64,000 bases of DNA from Gemmatimonadota bacterium (GCA_028873815.1 JAPPNN010000003.1:1-64000), one strand, 5' to 3'. Shown: positions 42,233 to 51,391, counted from the stretch's first letter. Notes: generated by a model from the sequence alone, not told the origin. A program made the numbers and translations.

Positions 42233-44542
42233 TCAAAACACCGAATCCGCCCGCCAATGGACCTGCCAGCCCGCCTTCCCCACACCAGGCCCTCCTCCTC
42301 CATCCACCTCGGACAGCCCCCTCGCCAGGTCCATCCGCACGAGACCGTCGAACAACGAGATCCCGACGCCGGCCGAGTACAGCCCTGGCCCGCCAGTTGA
42401 AGCCCAGTCACCGAAGAGCGCGACGCGGAACAACCGGAGCGACCGCTGCAATTCCGCTCGGGCCCGCCAGAACGACCGCCCCGACAACACGTCGTCCGAA
42501 TAGCCGCGCAGTCGGTCGCCGCCTCCGCCGAGAAGCCAGAGGTCGTAGTCCGTCGGATTGCCCCAGATCCGCCCACCGCCGGCTTCCAGCCCGGACGACC
42601 AGCCGGCTCCCAGGGGGATGCTCAACGCTCCCGTCGCCGATGCCTTGACGATGGGGTTGGCACCCAGCGAGCCGCGGACAGCGACTTCGCCGCCCCCACC
42701 GACCGAACGGGCCGCGAGACCGCCCCACCAGGGCGCCAAGCGAACGGAAGCTCCTGTCCGCGTGCCAGAGTCGTTCTCACCGAGCGTCCTGACTCGTTCG
42801 GCGAACAGGCGGACTGAGGCCCAGTTGCGTTCGTTCCTGCCGGGAAGCAGCTGGAGCGCGACCCCGGTTGTCGCGTTGTAACCCGTCCTGTGAATCGTGA
42901 CGGAATCGCCCGTTGCCCACAGAGCACGCTGAACATTGTGGAAGGGGAAGACATTGCCGTACACCGAGGCTCGCAGCCGTCGTCGCGGGTGCTCGTGTTG
43001 CACTGCGAAGCTGAAGTCGGGGTAGCGGTACGCGGTTCGGAACCGTGCGGTCGCAATAGCCTTCCCCCACCCCAGGTCCTGCCATACTCGAGTGCCGGCC
43101 GACAGCCCCTCCCGCGCATTGTATCTGAGCAGCCTCCACGTCCAGATCGGCGGTTCGAAGTGACACGGGCATTGTCCTGGATCGGCCAGGGCCGGACCGT
43201 CGTCCTCGGCGGTTCCAATGCCGCCCAATATCGATCCGAACTCCTCCATGGAGCGGTCGTCCAGCCCGCCGATGCTCTCGTCCCAGATGGGCGGAGGCAG
43301 CAGGTCGTTCGTGGCCAGTCGGCCCCTGTCCCCAGGCAAGATGGTGATGGCCTCCGCTGGATCGGTCGATTCGAGGTCGCCGCGAATACTGTCCCCCGGC
43401 TCCCGCCACAGCGCCAGCGCTTCCGCCGCGGTCGCCGGCGTACCGGGTGACTCGGCGGCGCCCGGTTCGCGGACGTCTTCGATGTCGAAAATCCACTCGT
43501 AGGAAACCGGTTCCACGACTCGCGGAACGTCTTCCGTGCCCACGTCGTCGACCGTCCCCAGGTACCCGGCCCATTTGACGCGGCGGGGCAGCCAGTATCG
43601 CCGCTCCCGCGACGTGTCCCCCTCCCGCAACGTGTAGTCCGCAACCACGGCGGTAACGTCCATCTCCGTTTGAGGAAGGAGATTGTTGACTGCCCCGTTG
43701 AGAAGTCTGCCCAGCCGTCCCGGCGTTGGCATGGTCGTGGAGTCCCACGCCATCGAACCGTCGTCGAGCTCGACCGCGAGACCGAGGTTCGGCCCCTCTG
43801 CGCGCCGGAGCTGGAGGCCAAACTCGCTCTCGAGGCGCTTGGCAGGGCGGTACGCGACGCGGGCCAGCCCGAACGTTTCGGTCTCGATCCACATGACTGC
43901 CGCAACCAGTTGAACGCTGCGGAATCGAGGGATCGCGGTGACGCTGACGACACGCACCGAACGGCCGCTGGGCAACTGCACAACGATCGTGTCGCCGCTT
44001 TGGAACTGGTAGAAACTCCCCGCATCCGCGTCGAGCGGACTTCGGACCGCTGCGGCCACAGAGTCCGCGCCCAGGACGGCGAAGCCGAACACGAACGGAT
44101 CCTGCAGCGGGTTCGCGGCATGCCGAACCGCCACCTGCCCGAAGCCGTCGTCGATGTGGAAGCCCGTGAGCCGAAACCGGGATCCCAGGACGTGAACGAT
44201 CTCCGGTTCGCTCCGGGACCACCGTATTCGCGCGACCGATTCCCCGTTCGCCAGTCGCCGGTCGCGTCGCGATACGGACAGGCTGACCCCGAGCCGCTCG
44301 CGCACAAGGGCGGTGTAGGAATCGATGGCTATCCGGGCCGTGTCGCGGGCCGCCCTCGCTCCGAGCACGAGATGGCGCGCGGTCTCGTCGAGATAGGTGT
44401 CGGGCGGGGTCGCGGCGGGACGCTGGGCGGCCGTGGGCGCGGGGGTGATGGGCGCGGCAGCTACGGGCGTGGCCGTGGCGGGCGTGGCCGTGACCAGCAG
44501 AGCGGTGGCCACGAGCGTGGTGGCCAGGAGGCGCGCGGGCAT
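42233..44542 (-). CDS. Outer-membrane protein with C-terminal Omp85-like barrel
   Basis: 769 residues. A signal peptide is followed by a Thr/Ala/Pro-rich low-complexity stretch (TATPATATPVAAAPITPAPTAAQ) that reflects a short repeat in the DNA. The middle (residues 80-450) is a periplasmic part without a known motif. The last 300 residues are beta-barrel strands typical of surface antigen/Omp85-type C-termini (ASVRLFAERVRTLG; GGAGWSS-like turns; LLGGGGDRLRGYSDDVLSGRSFWRARAELQRSL) and the protein ends in VHWRADSVF with terminal Phe. An outer-membrane location is well supported; the transported substrate, if any, is unknown. Confidence 0.75.
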   Translation of the reverse strand: MPARLLATTLVATALLVTATPATATPVAAAPITPAPTAAQRPAATPPDTYLDETARHLVLGARAARDTARIAIDSYTALVRERLGVSLSVSRRDRRLANGESVARIRWSRSEPEIVHVLGSRFRLTGFHIDDGFGQVAVRHAANPLQDPFVFGFAVLGADSVAAAVRSPLDADAGSFYQFQSGDTIVVQLPSGRSVRVVSVTAIPRFRSVQLVAAVMWIETETFGLARVAYRPAKRLESEFGLQLRRAEGPNLGLAVELDDGSMAWDSTTMPTPGRLGRLLNGAVNNLLPQTEMDVTAVVADYTLREGDTSRERRYWLPRRVKWAGYLGTVDDVGTEDVPRVVEPVSYEWIFDIEDVREPGAAESPGTPATAAEALALWREPGDSIRGDLESTDPAEAITILPGDRGRLATNDLLPPPIWDESIGGLDDRSMEEFGSILGGIGTAEDDGPALADPGQCPCHFEPPIWTWRLLRYNAREGLSAGTRVWQDLGWGKAIATARFRTAYRYPDFSFAVQHEHPRRRLRASVYGNVFPFHNVQRALWATGDSVTIHRTGYNATTGVALQLLPGRNERNWASVRLFAERVRTLGENDSGTRTGASVRLAPWWGGLAARSVGGGGEVAVRGSLGANPIVKASATGALSIPLGAGWSSGLEAGGGRIWGNPTDYDLWLLGGGGDRLRGYSDDVLSGRSFWRARAELQRSLRLFRVALFGDWASTGGPGLYSAGVGISLFDGLVRMDLARGLSEVDGGGGPGVGKAGWQVHWRADSVF

Positions 44543-44646
44543 GACTCCAATCTACTTTGGGGGGGACCGTCCGGTAGATTGTACCCGAAGCCCGGAGACC
44601 TGTTTCAGGGTTGCCGCTTCGCCCGTGAGCGCTTGAGGAGGTTGCC

Positions 44647-46833
44647 ATGCGACTTGCAATGATCGGAACGACTGTCGGGATCACCGCCTTGGCCTGGGCG
44701 TGCTCGCCCGCGCCCGCGTCGGAAGAGGCCGCCAGCGACGGCTCCACCAGCGACGACTCCACCGCCCGCGTGTACTCATCCGCACGCCACGACTTCCGGA
44801 TCACGACCGTAGCGGACGGCCTGGACCACCCATGGTCGATGGCGTGGCTTCCGGGCGGCGAAATGCTGATCGTCGAACGCCCCGGGAGACTTCGGGTGGT
44901 GCGCGACGGCGCTCTTCAGCCGGACCCGGTTGCGGGCCTGCCAGCGGTCTATCGCGACCAGGGCCAGGGAGGCTTCATGGACGCTCTCCCGCACCCCGAC
45001 TTCGCGCAGAATCGCTGGCTGTACCTGAGCTACGGCAAGCCCAACCACGACGGGTCGGAGGGAGCGACTGCGGTTGTTCGCGGACGCTGGGAAGGGGACC
45101 GTGTGACGGACGTGGAAGAGATCTTCGAGGCCGATGCCTGGGGGAACAACAACAACCATTTCGCCGGCCGCATGGCCTTTGGTACGGACGGCTACCTGTA
45201 TGTCGCGGTGGGGGACAGGATGGTGACGCCGAACGCACTGGACGATCACCCCGCACTGGACGTGAGCAATCACATGGGCACCGTCGTTCGTCTTCACGAC
45301 GACGGGAGCGCGCCCTCCGACAACCCGTTCGTCGGACGGGACGACGCCCTCCCCGAGATCTGGAGCTACGGCCACCGGAACATGCAGGGACTCACCGTCG
45401 ACCCGCTCACCGGCGATGTCTGGGCAAACGAACACGGCCCCCGCGGCGGCGACGAACTCAACCTGATCGTGGGCGGGGGCAACTACGGGTGGCCGGTGGT
45501 CTCCCACGGCATCAACTACGACGGCACGGTGTTCACGAACGAGACGGAACGCGCCGGCCTGGAGTCCCCCCGATTCGTCTGGACGCCTTCGATCGGCGTG
45601 TCGGGCATGGCCATCTACCGGGGCGACAGCTTCCCCTGGTGGCGGGGCAGCGCGTTCGTCGGGGGACTGGTCGGCCAGCAGCTCGCCCGCGTGACCCTGG
45701 AAGGTCAGGACGCCGTCAGCTTGGAGACGCTCCTCGAAGGAGAGCTGGGCCGGGTCCGCGATGTCCGCGAGGGCCCGGACGGGTTCATCTACCTGGCTCT
45801 GGAGCACCTCGAGGAGCTGACCGCCGTGGTGCGACTGGAGCCGGTTCCCAACGACATCGAGCCGCTGTTCAACACCTTTTCGATCGTGGCGATCGATCCC
45901 TCGACCGGTGAATCGGGCGTGGCAGTCACGACGCGAAACCCCTGCGTGGGCAACGCGGTTCCGTGGGTCCGTGCCGGAGTGGGCGCCGTCGCGACCCAGG
46001 GGGGCACCCGGCTGGAGTACGGAAACGACCTGCTCGATCTCCTTGAACAGGGGGTGGCGCCGCAGGAAGCCATGGACCGGGTTGTCGCCGCGGACGAGGG
46101 ACGCGACCGTAGGCAGGTGGGCGTGATCGCCGCGGACGGTCGGTCGGCGCAGTGGACGGGATCGGGCCAATACGGAGCCGAAGACCGGGGCGACTGGGTG
46201 GCCGAGCGCGCGGGCGTGCACTACGCGGTTCAGGGCAACTCGCTGGTCGGCACGGCGGTGGTGGACTCCGTTGCGGTCGTCTTCGAGAGAAGCGAGGGAT
46301 CGGGGCGCCACCTCGCCGACAGGCTGATCGAGGCGCTCCGGGCGGGCCAGCGTCTGGGCGGCGACGGCCGTCATGGAGAGACCCAGTCCGCCGCGGTGCT
46401 GGTGGCGGATCCGCGACCCGGCATGTCCCGGCGCCCCGACGGCGTCACGACCGACATCAACGTCTGCGAACATCCCGCGCCGGTCCGCGAACTGCGCCGG
46501 ATCTACGATGTGGCGTCGGAAACGCTCGGCTTCCGCAGGCTCGAACAGTTTGTGGGCCGCGACGTGTTTCAGCTGAAAGTGATGCTCCACGCGCTCGGCT
46601 ACTACCGCCCCGAGTCACCCGCGCCGGCGATCGATTCTCCCGGCGTGCTCGTCTACGACCAGGAGTCGGTGGACGCCGTGGACCGGTTCCGCGCGGACCA
46701 GAACTGGCAGACGACCGTGCCCGGTTATGTCGACGCCCCGACGATTGAGCGGCTGTGGAGCCGGCTGGAGGAAGCGGGTCGGGCTGAAGAGGTGCGCGAC
46801 CGGATTCGTGACGTGGTACGGGTGAGGCGTTGA
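44647..46833 (+). CDS. Fusion lipoprotein: PQQ-type sugar dehydrogenase + DUF1028 + peptidoglycan-binding-like
   Basis: 728 residues with a lipobox (ALAWAC at residues 14-19). Residues 50-400 are a glucose/sorbosone dehydrogenase propeller (GLDHPWSMAWLPGGEMLIVERPGRLRVVRDG; SYGHRNMQGL near 242; NEHGPRGGDELNLI near 262). From residue 408 a DUF1028 Ntn-hydrolase-like domain begins at NTFSIVAIDPSTGESGVAV with the conserved RAGVGAVATQ. From about 615 a C-terminal helical peptidoglycan-binding-like region (FQLKVMLHALGYY ... ESVDAVDRFRADQNWQT). DUF1028 with such a tail is usually a protein on its own, so the fusion to the dehydrogenase is unusual; no in-frame stop is present at the junction. Confidence 0.82.
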   Translation: MRLAMIGTTVGITALAWACSPAPASEEAASDGSTSDDSTARVYSSARHDFRITTVADGLDHPWSMAWLPGGEMLIVERPGRLRVVRDGALQPDPVAGLPAVYRDQGQGGFMDALPHPDFAQNRWLYLSYGKPNHDGSEGATAVVRGRWEGDRVTDVEEIFEADAWGNNNNHFAGRMAFGTDGYLYVAVGDRMVTPNALDDHPALDVSNHMGTVVRLHDDGSAPSDNPFVGRDDALPEIWSYGHRNMQGLTVDPLTGDVWANEHGPRGGDELNLIVGGGNYGWPVVSHGINYDGTVFTNETERAGLESPRFVWTPSIGVSGMAIYRGDSFPWWRGSAFVGGLVGQQLARVTLEGQDAVSLETLLEGELGRVRDVREGPDGFIYLALEHLEELTAVVRLEPVPNDIEPLFNTFSIVAIDPSTGESGVAVTTRNPCVGNAVPWVRAGVGAVATQGGTRLEYGNDLLDLLEQGVAPQEAMDRVVAADEGRDRRQVGVIAADGRSAQWTGSGQYGAEDRGDWVAERAGVHYAVQGNSLVGTAVVDSVAVVFERSEGSGRHLADRLIEALRAGQRLGGDGRHGETQSAAVLVADPRPGMSRRPDGVTTDINVCEHPAPVRELRRIYDVASETLGFRRLEQFVGRDVFQLKVMLHALGYYRPESPAPAIDSPGVLVYDQESVDAVDRFRADQNWQTTVPGYVDAPTIERLWSRLEEAGRAEEVRDRIRDVVRVRR

Positions 46834-46842
46834 CGTTTGTAA

Positions 46843-46858
46843 AGTGTTACGCAACACT
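46843..46858. promoter_or_regulatory. HigA-type operator
   Basis: AGTGTT-ACGC-AACACT, a perfect 6-bp inverted repeat with a 4-bp centre, 62 bp upstream of the HigA-like gene. It overlaps a likely promoter (TTGACG at 46830 and TATACG at 46859), consistent with autorepression by the antitoxin. Confidence 0.5.
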
Positions 46859-46920
46859 ATACGGAAAGTTCGCAACGTTCCTACCAAGCCCTGCGACACC
46901 CGGAGGCCCAAACGACGCGC

Positions 46921-47223
46921 ATGCTGAACCCCCCGCACCCCGGTGCATTCGTGCGGGCCGAGGTGATCGAACCTCACGGTCTGACCGTATCCGCCGCCGC
47001 AAAGGTGCTGGGCGTGTCCCGGCCGGCACTGTCCATGTTCCTGAATGGGCGATCGGACCTTTCCGGGATGATGGCGCTGCGCATCGAGAAGGCGTTCGGG
47101 GTGAAGATGGATGCGCTGATGCGCATGCAGTCGTCCTACGACATCGCCCGCACGCGCGAGCGGGAAGGGGAACTCGACATCGAACCTTATCGTCCAGCGG
47201 CCAGGATGCCGTACCCGGGCTGA
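46921..47223 (+). CDS. higA: HigA-type antitoxin (orphan)
   Basis: 100 residues, Xre-type: HPGAFVRAEVIEPHGLTVSAAAKVLGVSRPALSMFLNGRSDLSGMMALRIEKAFGVKMDALMRMQSSYDIARTR. This is the standard HigA form, including the DALMRMQ helix. A HigB toxin normally precedes it; only 87 bp separate it from the preceding large gene and no HigB-like frame is found there or just downstream, so it seems to be an orphan. Its own operator is still present upstream. The next gene starts 1 bp after its stop. Confidence 0.87.
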   Translation: MLNPPHPGAFVRAEVIEPHGLTVSAAAKVLGVSRPALSMFLNGRSDLSGMMALRIEKAFGVKMDALMRMQSSYDIARTREREGELDIEPYRPAARMPYPG

Positions 47224-47224
47224 C

Positions 47225-48409
47225 ATGACACGCAGCCCGGAAAGCGTGACCAATCGCATCAAAGCGAGGTTGGCGTTGACGTCGCTCCTGACCGCCGTGA
47301 TCGTCGGTTGCGACTCGCCCGAATCCGCTCCGTGCGAAATAGCCGACGCCGATGGCCAAGCCGTAGCAAACACGAACGTCGGCGTCTGGCCCGCAGCGCT
47401 CTCGTGGCGCGAAATATGGCGTGCCGGAGGCCTCAACGAAGCCGAAGCACTGCGCCGGCCGGCTGGCGTCGCGGTCGGTCCTCACGGATCGGTCGCCATC
47501 GCGGACTGGGGCTTGGCCGAAGTCATCGTAGTTGGCCCTGATGGAGAGTGGCAGGGGCCGGTCATGAGTCGCGCCGAGGGCCCGCGCGAGGTCCGGGCAC
47601 CCGCCGCAGTGACCTGGGTAGGTGCCAACACCCTCCTCGTCCTGGACCTCGGTGCGTTTCGGATGGTCACGCTGGACCTTGCTTCTCAATCGGCCAGCGT
47701 CACTCCGGTAGATCAGGCGTTTCTGTCACCGGTCTACATGTCCGGTCAGGTCAGGTTCGTGGCCCTGCAACCGGACCGCACCGTCTGGCTGGAATACCCC
47801 GGCCCCATCGAGGACGGCTGGGAGGAGCGATCCTTCGTCCGCTGGTCTCCGGAACAGCCCGTAGTCGACACGTTGATGTGGTCCCGCGCCAGAGGGTTTG
47901 CGGGTGCGACACTGGCGGCGTGGCCTCGCGCTCTGCTCGGTGTCGGATCAGAGACCTGGGTCGTCTCGAACCCGGACGGACGCTACGAACTGGAGGTCTT
48001 CGACCGCGATGGCACGAGCCTCGTTCGGTTCTGCCATGTCGGCGAGCCCGTCCCGCTCTCGCCTGCCGAACGCGGGGAGGACCCGGACGAAGAAGCGTCG
48101 GACGCCTGGCGGGACGCCCTCCGCGAACTCGGCGAGCCGCGGACTCCAGCCGTCATCTCCCGACTCGTCGTCGACCTGGATGGGCGGATCTGGGTTCAGC
48201 GAGACCGACCGCTGCCCGGTACATTCGACGGGCACGGCGCACCCGGAGCCAGGTATGATGTGTTCCTCCAGTCCGGGAGGTTCCTCGGCTCGATCCGCCT
48301 TCCGGACGGCCAGCAATTGTTGGAAGCAAGAGGACCCAGGGTATGGACGCTCCACACCGGCAGTCTCGGCGAGTCGTCCATCGTCGTGCTCGAGATCGAG
48401 GGGATCTGA
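47225..48409 (+). CDS. 6-bladed beta-propeller lipoprotein (divergent)
   Basis: 394 residues with a lipobox (LLTAVIVGC, about residues 21-29). The propeller is visible in GVAVGPHGSVAIADWGLAEVIVVGPDGEW, LLVLDLGAFRMVTLDLA and the C-terminal DGRIWVQRDRPLP / GRFLGSIRLPDG blade. The usual G-x-G-P-G-E-F loop is degenerate here (MSRAEGPREVRAP). It starts 1 bp after the HigA gene and precedes another propeller by 13 bp, so it sits inside one transcript with them. Confidence 0.8.
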   Translation: MTRSPESVTNRIKARLALTSLLTAVIVGCDSPESAPCEIADADGQAVANTNVGVWPAALSWREIWRAGGLNEAEALRRPAGVAVGPHGSVAIADWGLAEVIVVGPDGEWQGPVMSRAEGPREVRAPAAVTWVGANTLLVLDLGAFRMVTLDLASQSASVTPVDQAFLSPVYMSGQVRFVALQPDRTVWLEYPGPIEDGWEERSFVRWSPEQPVVDTLMWSRARGFAGATLAAWPRALLGVGSETWVVSNPDGRYELEVFDRDGTSLVRFCHVGEPVPLSPAERGEDPDEEASDAWRDALRELGEPRTPAVISRLVVDLDGRIWVQRDRPLPGTFDGHGAPGARYDVFLQSGRFLGSIRLPDGQQLLEARGPRVWTLHTGSLGESSIVVLEIEGI

Positions 48410-48422
48410 GGTGACCGAGAAT

Positions 48423-49562
48423 ATGGACTTGAGTCGGACTTTGGCGTGCGCCGCGATGACCGCAGCCCACCTCACCCTCGTCCCCCTGCTGACCGCCGCC
48501 GCGGCTCTCGGCCAGCTCCCCGGCCCGTCGCTCATCCTTCTTGACACCCTGATCCTGCAGGAAGACGCAGAGCACTACGTGAGCGCGCCCATCGATGTCG
48601 TGCAGGGGACTGATGGCTCTCTCCTGATTTCGGACGCCTTCGCGAACGCCATCCTGCAATTCGACAGCGCCGGCCGTTTCGTGCGCGCGTTCGGCGGGCC
48701 CGGACAGGGACCGGGTGAGTTCATGGGGGCCGGTCCAGTCATGAGGGCAGGCGGGTTGGTCGGTGCGGTCGACTTCAGAGGCATGGAGATCGAGGTCTTC
48801 GAATACCAAACCGGTGAGTCCATTGGGGCGATCGGCCTGCGGCCAACCATGATGATCACGTCGATGACGGAGGTGGGCGATTCCCTGTGGATCTCGGGCA
48901 TGGAGCGTGACATCTGGATGTCCGTGGGGACGGTAGCCACGACCCAGCTTCCATCGCTGGCCCGGACCGGATCCGAAGAGTCCCTGCAACTTGACCGCAT
49001 CACCGCGCCTTCACCCTACCAGACCAACCCCATCATGTTCGGCAGGCTGGGGCACGTGTTTCTCGACATCGGGGAGTCCGACATGGTGGTGGGGTTCTCG
49101 GGCACGCCCTATCTGCTGCTTTCCCGAACCGGCGAACCGATGGACACTCTCCACCTCCAGCCCCGCCTGCGCCGCGGGGTGCCGGCCGAGGAGGACGTAC
49201 GCAGGCCGACCCAAGCCATGTATCCCGTGCAGTTCGCCAACGAGATCTCGGTGCTGGGGCCGCTTTCGCGGGACGAGGACGGGAACATAATCGTGATTCA
49301 CACCGATCCCCAGGTCGAGATGGCGGTGGGCAGGCCGCAGGTCTCGGACACAAGATTCCATGTATCGAGCCTGAGCCCTGACGGTACGCGCCAGTGTGCC
49401 GACACGGAGATTCCCTTGGCTTCTGCTGGCCTGCCGAGGGTGGCGCTCGAGGGATCTCTGTTGCTCGTCGTGGACCAGATACCCACGGCCGGCGGCGAGG
49501 TCTCCACGGTCGTCAGGAGGTTCGAGGTGGATCCGTCGACCTGTGACGGGACAGTGCGATGA
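48423..49562 (+). CDS. 6-bladed beta-propeller exported protein, subgroup with C-terminal Cys pair
   Basis: About 379 residues from ATG 48423 (the GTG at 48411 is also possible). The signal peptide ends around AAALGQLPG. Signature FGGPGQGPGEF. The C-terminus is RQCADTEIPLAS ... EVSTVVRRFEVDPSTCDGTVR, closely matching the paralogue at 24583-25743. Its stop overlaps the start of the next gene by 4 bp (ATGA), so it is translationally coupled to a secreted regulatory-like protein, the same operon logic as its paralogue with GLPGLI. Confidence 0.86.
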   Translation: MDLSRTLACAAMTAAHLTLVPLLTAAAALGQLPGPSLILLDTLILQEDAEHYVSAPIDVVQGTDGSLLISDAFANAILQFDSAGRFVRAFGGPGQGPGEFMGAGPVMRAGGLVGAVDFRGMEIEVFEYQTGESIGAIGLRPTMMITSMTEVGDSLWISGMERDIWMSVGTVATTQLPSLARTGSEESLQLDRITAPSPYQTNPIMFGRLGHVFLDIGESDMVVGFSGTPYLLLSRTGEPMDTLHLQPRLRRGVPAEEDVRRPTQAMYPVQFANEISVLGPLSRDEDGNIIVIHTDPQVEMAVGRPQVSDTRFHVSSLSPDGTRQCADTEIPLASAGLPRVALEGSLLLVVDQIPTAGGEVSTVVRRFEVDPSTCDGTVR

Positions 49563-50401
49563 GGGGATGCGCTGGGCGATCGTCCCGCTGGCCCGATGCC
49601 TCGTCGTGCCCAGCGTGCCGAATGAGCCCATCACCGCGGCTTTGGTTTGCGATGGCCTGTCTGCTTGCGGCGAGCGCAATAGCCCCTCCCCCCGCCACGG
49701 GCCAAATCTCCCAGGTTCGCGGCCGGGTCGTGGACGGCTCGAACGGAAGCGCCGTGCTCAGTGCCTTCGTCACGGTGGACGGGACTCAGGTATACGATCT
49801 CACCGACGAGGACGGTCTTTTTGTGCTCGACCTGGGAAGGGAGCTTCCCCCAAACACGGATCTGCGCGTGTCCGCGCTCGGATACCTCCCGCTGGTCCTA
49901 AGCCTCGACGCCACCCACACCGACGGGATCGTCGTGACTTTGCAGCCGAGACCCATTTGGCTCGAAGGAATCGAGGCCGAAGTGGGCAGCTATCAACAAC
50001 GTCTCAGAGTCAGGCGCAACGGCACCCAGCTGAGGAGAAGACCACTGGCCATCGGACGCGAAGCCCTGCACTCGCACTGGGCGGAAAACGTCTGGGACAT
50101 GGCCGGATCGCTCTTTGGCTTCAGCTTCGAGGGGTATTCCGACTACGGTTGCGCGATTGCGAACATCGAAGGAAGCCGAACCGTCGTCGAACTCCTGATC
50201 GACGATCAGCCAGTCCGTTTTGCGGACTTTACGCTATTTCAGCCTCGCAACTTCGCTCTTGTAGAAGTGTGGAGGACTCCGCGTGCTTGGATGCTTCAAG
50301 CCTATACACAGGACTACCTTAACCAGTCGACTCAGACCGGCCGACGACCGCCGCCGCTGGCGGTCATGCGGACGCTGTGTCCGACGCGACGAAGCGGATG
50401 A
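49559..50401 (+). CDS. Secreted carboxypeptidase-regulatory-like / plug-like protein
   Basis: 280 residues if started at 49559 (ATGA overlap); the ATG at 49622 would give a cleaner signal peptide (RLWFAMACLLAASAIAPPPATGQ). The regulatory-like domain is VRGRVVDGSNGSAVLSAFVTVDG ... DGLFVLDLGRELPPNTDLRVSALGY, then a shortened plug-like part (VVELLIDDQPVRFADFTLFQPRNFALVEVWRTPRAWMLQAYTQDYL). Same architecture as the protein at 14780-15628. No enzyme motif. It overlaps the next small frame by ATGA. Confidence 0.75.
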   Translation: MRGCAGRSSRWPDASSCPACRMSPSPRLWFAMACLLAASAIAPPPATGQISQVRGRVVDGSNGSAVLSAFVTVDGTQVYDLTDEDGLFVLDLGRELPPNTDLRVSALGYLPLVLSLDATHTDGIVVTLQPRPIWLEGIEAEVGSYQQRLRVRRNGTQLRRRPLAIGREALHSHWAENVWDMAGSLFGFSFEGYSDYGCAIANIEGSRTVVELLIDDQPVRFADFTLFQPRNFALVEVWRTPRAWMLQAYTQDYLNQSTQTGRRPPPLAVMRTLCPTRRSG

Positions 50402-50603
50402 CTACCCACCGACGAAAAGTGACCGACACCCACGAGCCGGTCGTGATCCGGCGGCGGGTAGAGGAAACCGAGACCGACTACCTGCTTCGCTCGCCGGCCA
50501 ACGCCAAAAGGCTGAGGGAGGCCATGGCATGGGCCGACTCCGGCGAGGGGGGCCCACGGACGTAGACGGACTCCGTAGGCAACTCGGCCTGGCGGAGGAA
50601 TGA
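50398..50603 (+). pseudogene. Phd/YefM-like antitoxin broken by a frameshift
   Basis: The frame starting at 50398 reads HEPVVIRRRVEETETDYLLRSPANAKRLREAMAWADSGEGG and stops at 50565. The DYLLRSPANAKRL pattern is that of Phd/YefM-type antitoxins. A run of six G (50547-50552) follows; if it held seven, the frame would continue as PTDVDGLRRQLGLAEE and end at 50603, a normal antitoxin ending. So one base seems to be missing from the homopolymer. No toxin gene follows. Either a true mutation or a sequencing error. Confidence 0.6.
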
Positions 50604-50632
50604 CGGGACGGCGGTGCCGAGAAGCGCTATCA

Positions 50633-51223
50633 CTACTGAGTGCTCGCTTGTCGCCTGGCCAGAAACGCCTCGAATTGCGGAATGGCCACCGAGGCCCACG
50701 CCAGCAACTGCTCCTTGATCCGCTCGGAGATGGCAATGGCGGTGTCCAAACGCTCCGGGAGATAGAAAACCTCGCTGTAGACGAACCGGCTGATCTCTCG
50801 ATCGATCTGGTCGAACTGGCGGTTCCATTCATACAGGTAGAACGCTTCCGCAAGCAGGTCGGGATCGACAACGCCAGCCAGTTCGGTCCGTGAAACGCGC
50901 TCCCAGGCGGCCTCGGAGAGGTCCGGTGTTCTGTATCCCTGGAATCGATCGATGAGCCCCGCCAGTCCAACATCATCCGGGGGATGATCGCGCAGGACGC
51001 GGACCTGCTCGAGCCTCGTCGCAACGTCATCGCTGACTTCACGCAATTCCTGAAGATTCTGCTCGACTTCCAGCATCAGGCGCTCAACGCTGGCCTCCGC
51101 GGACGCGCGGCGGGCTGCGTCTTCCCTGGCGCTATCCACCAATAAGGCTAAGACGATGCTGAAGAGAACGACCACTGACTCCAATGCCAGGTACCTGAAG
51201 TCCTTGCGACCAATCATCTCCAC
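50633..51223 (-). CDS. Single-pass membrane protein of unknown function
   Basis: 196 residues from GTG (ATG two codons later). One transmembrane helix near the N-terminus (YLALESVVVLFSIVLALLVDSA), then a long helical region (SVERLMLEVEQNLQELREVSDDVATRLEQVRVLR) and further amphipathic helices. Same plan as the gene at 6287-6994: short N-terminus, LE-x-VVV...LAL helix, then an E-x-x-x-N-L helix. No motif indicating function. Confidence 0.6.
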   Translation of the reverse strand: MEMIGRKDFRYLALESVVVLFSIVLALLVDSAREDAARRASAEASVERLMLEVEQNLQELREVSDDVATRLEQVRVLRDHPPDDVGLAGLIDRFQGYRTPDLSEAAWERVSRTELAGVVDPDLLAEAFYLYEWNRQFDQIDREISRFVYSEVFYLPERLDTAIAISERIKEQLLAWASVAIPQFEAFLARRQASTQ

Positions 51224-51391
51224 GGTGCCTCCGTTGTTGGCAGTACGTCCCGCTGTGTTGCTGTACGATCCCGGGCTGCCGATGCTTCCGCAGTTTCGCT
51301 TGGATGCATGGAGCGATGTACTTTATGCGGTACAGCACCACCGAAAGGAAATCTGAAGGCGCGCGAGAAAACGCTCTAGGAAGATCACGTC

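Noticed and set aside
42777-44804. 675-codon minus-strand frame
   Set aside because: Arg-rich low-complexity shadow of the barrel protein gene; it also overlaps the start of the divergent dehydrogenase.
46836-46920. HigB toxin before HigA
   Set aside because: The gap is too short and no frame resembles HigB.
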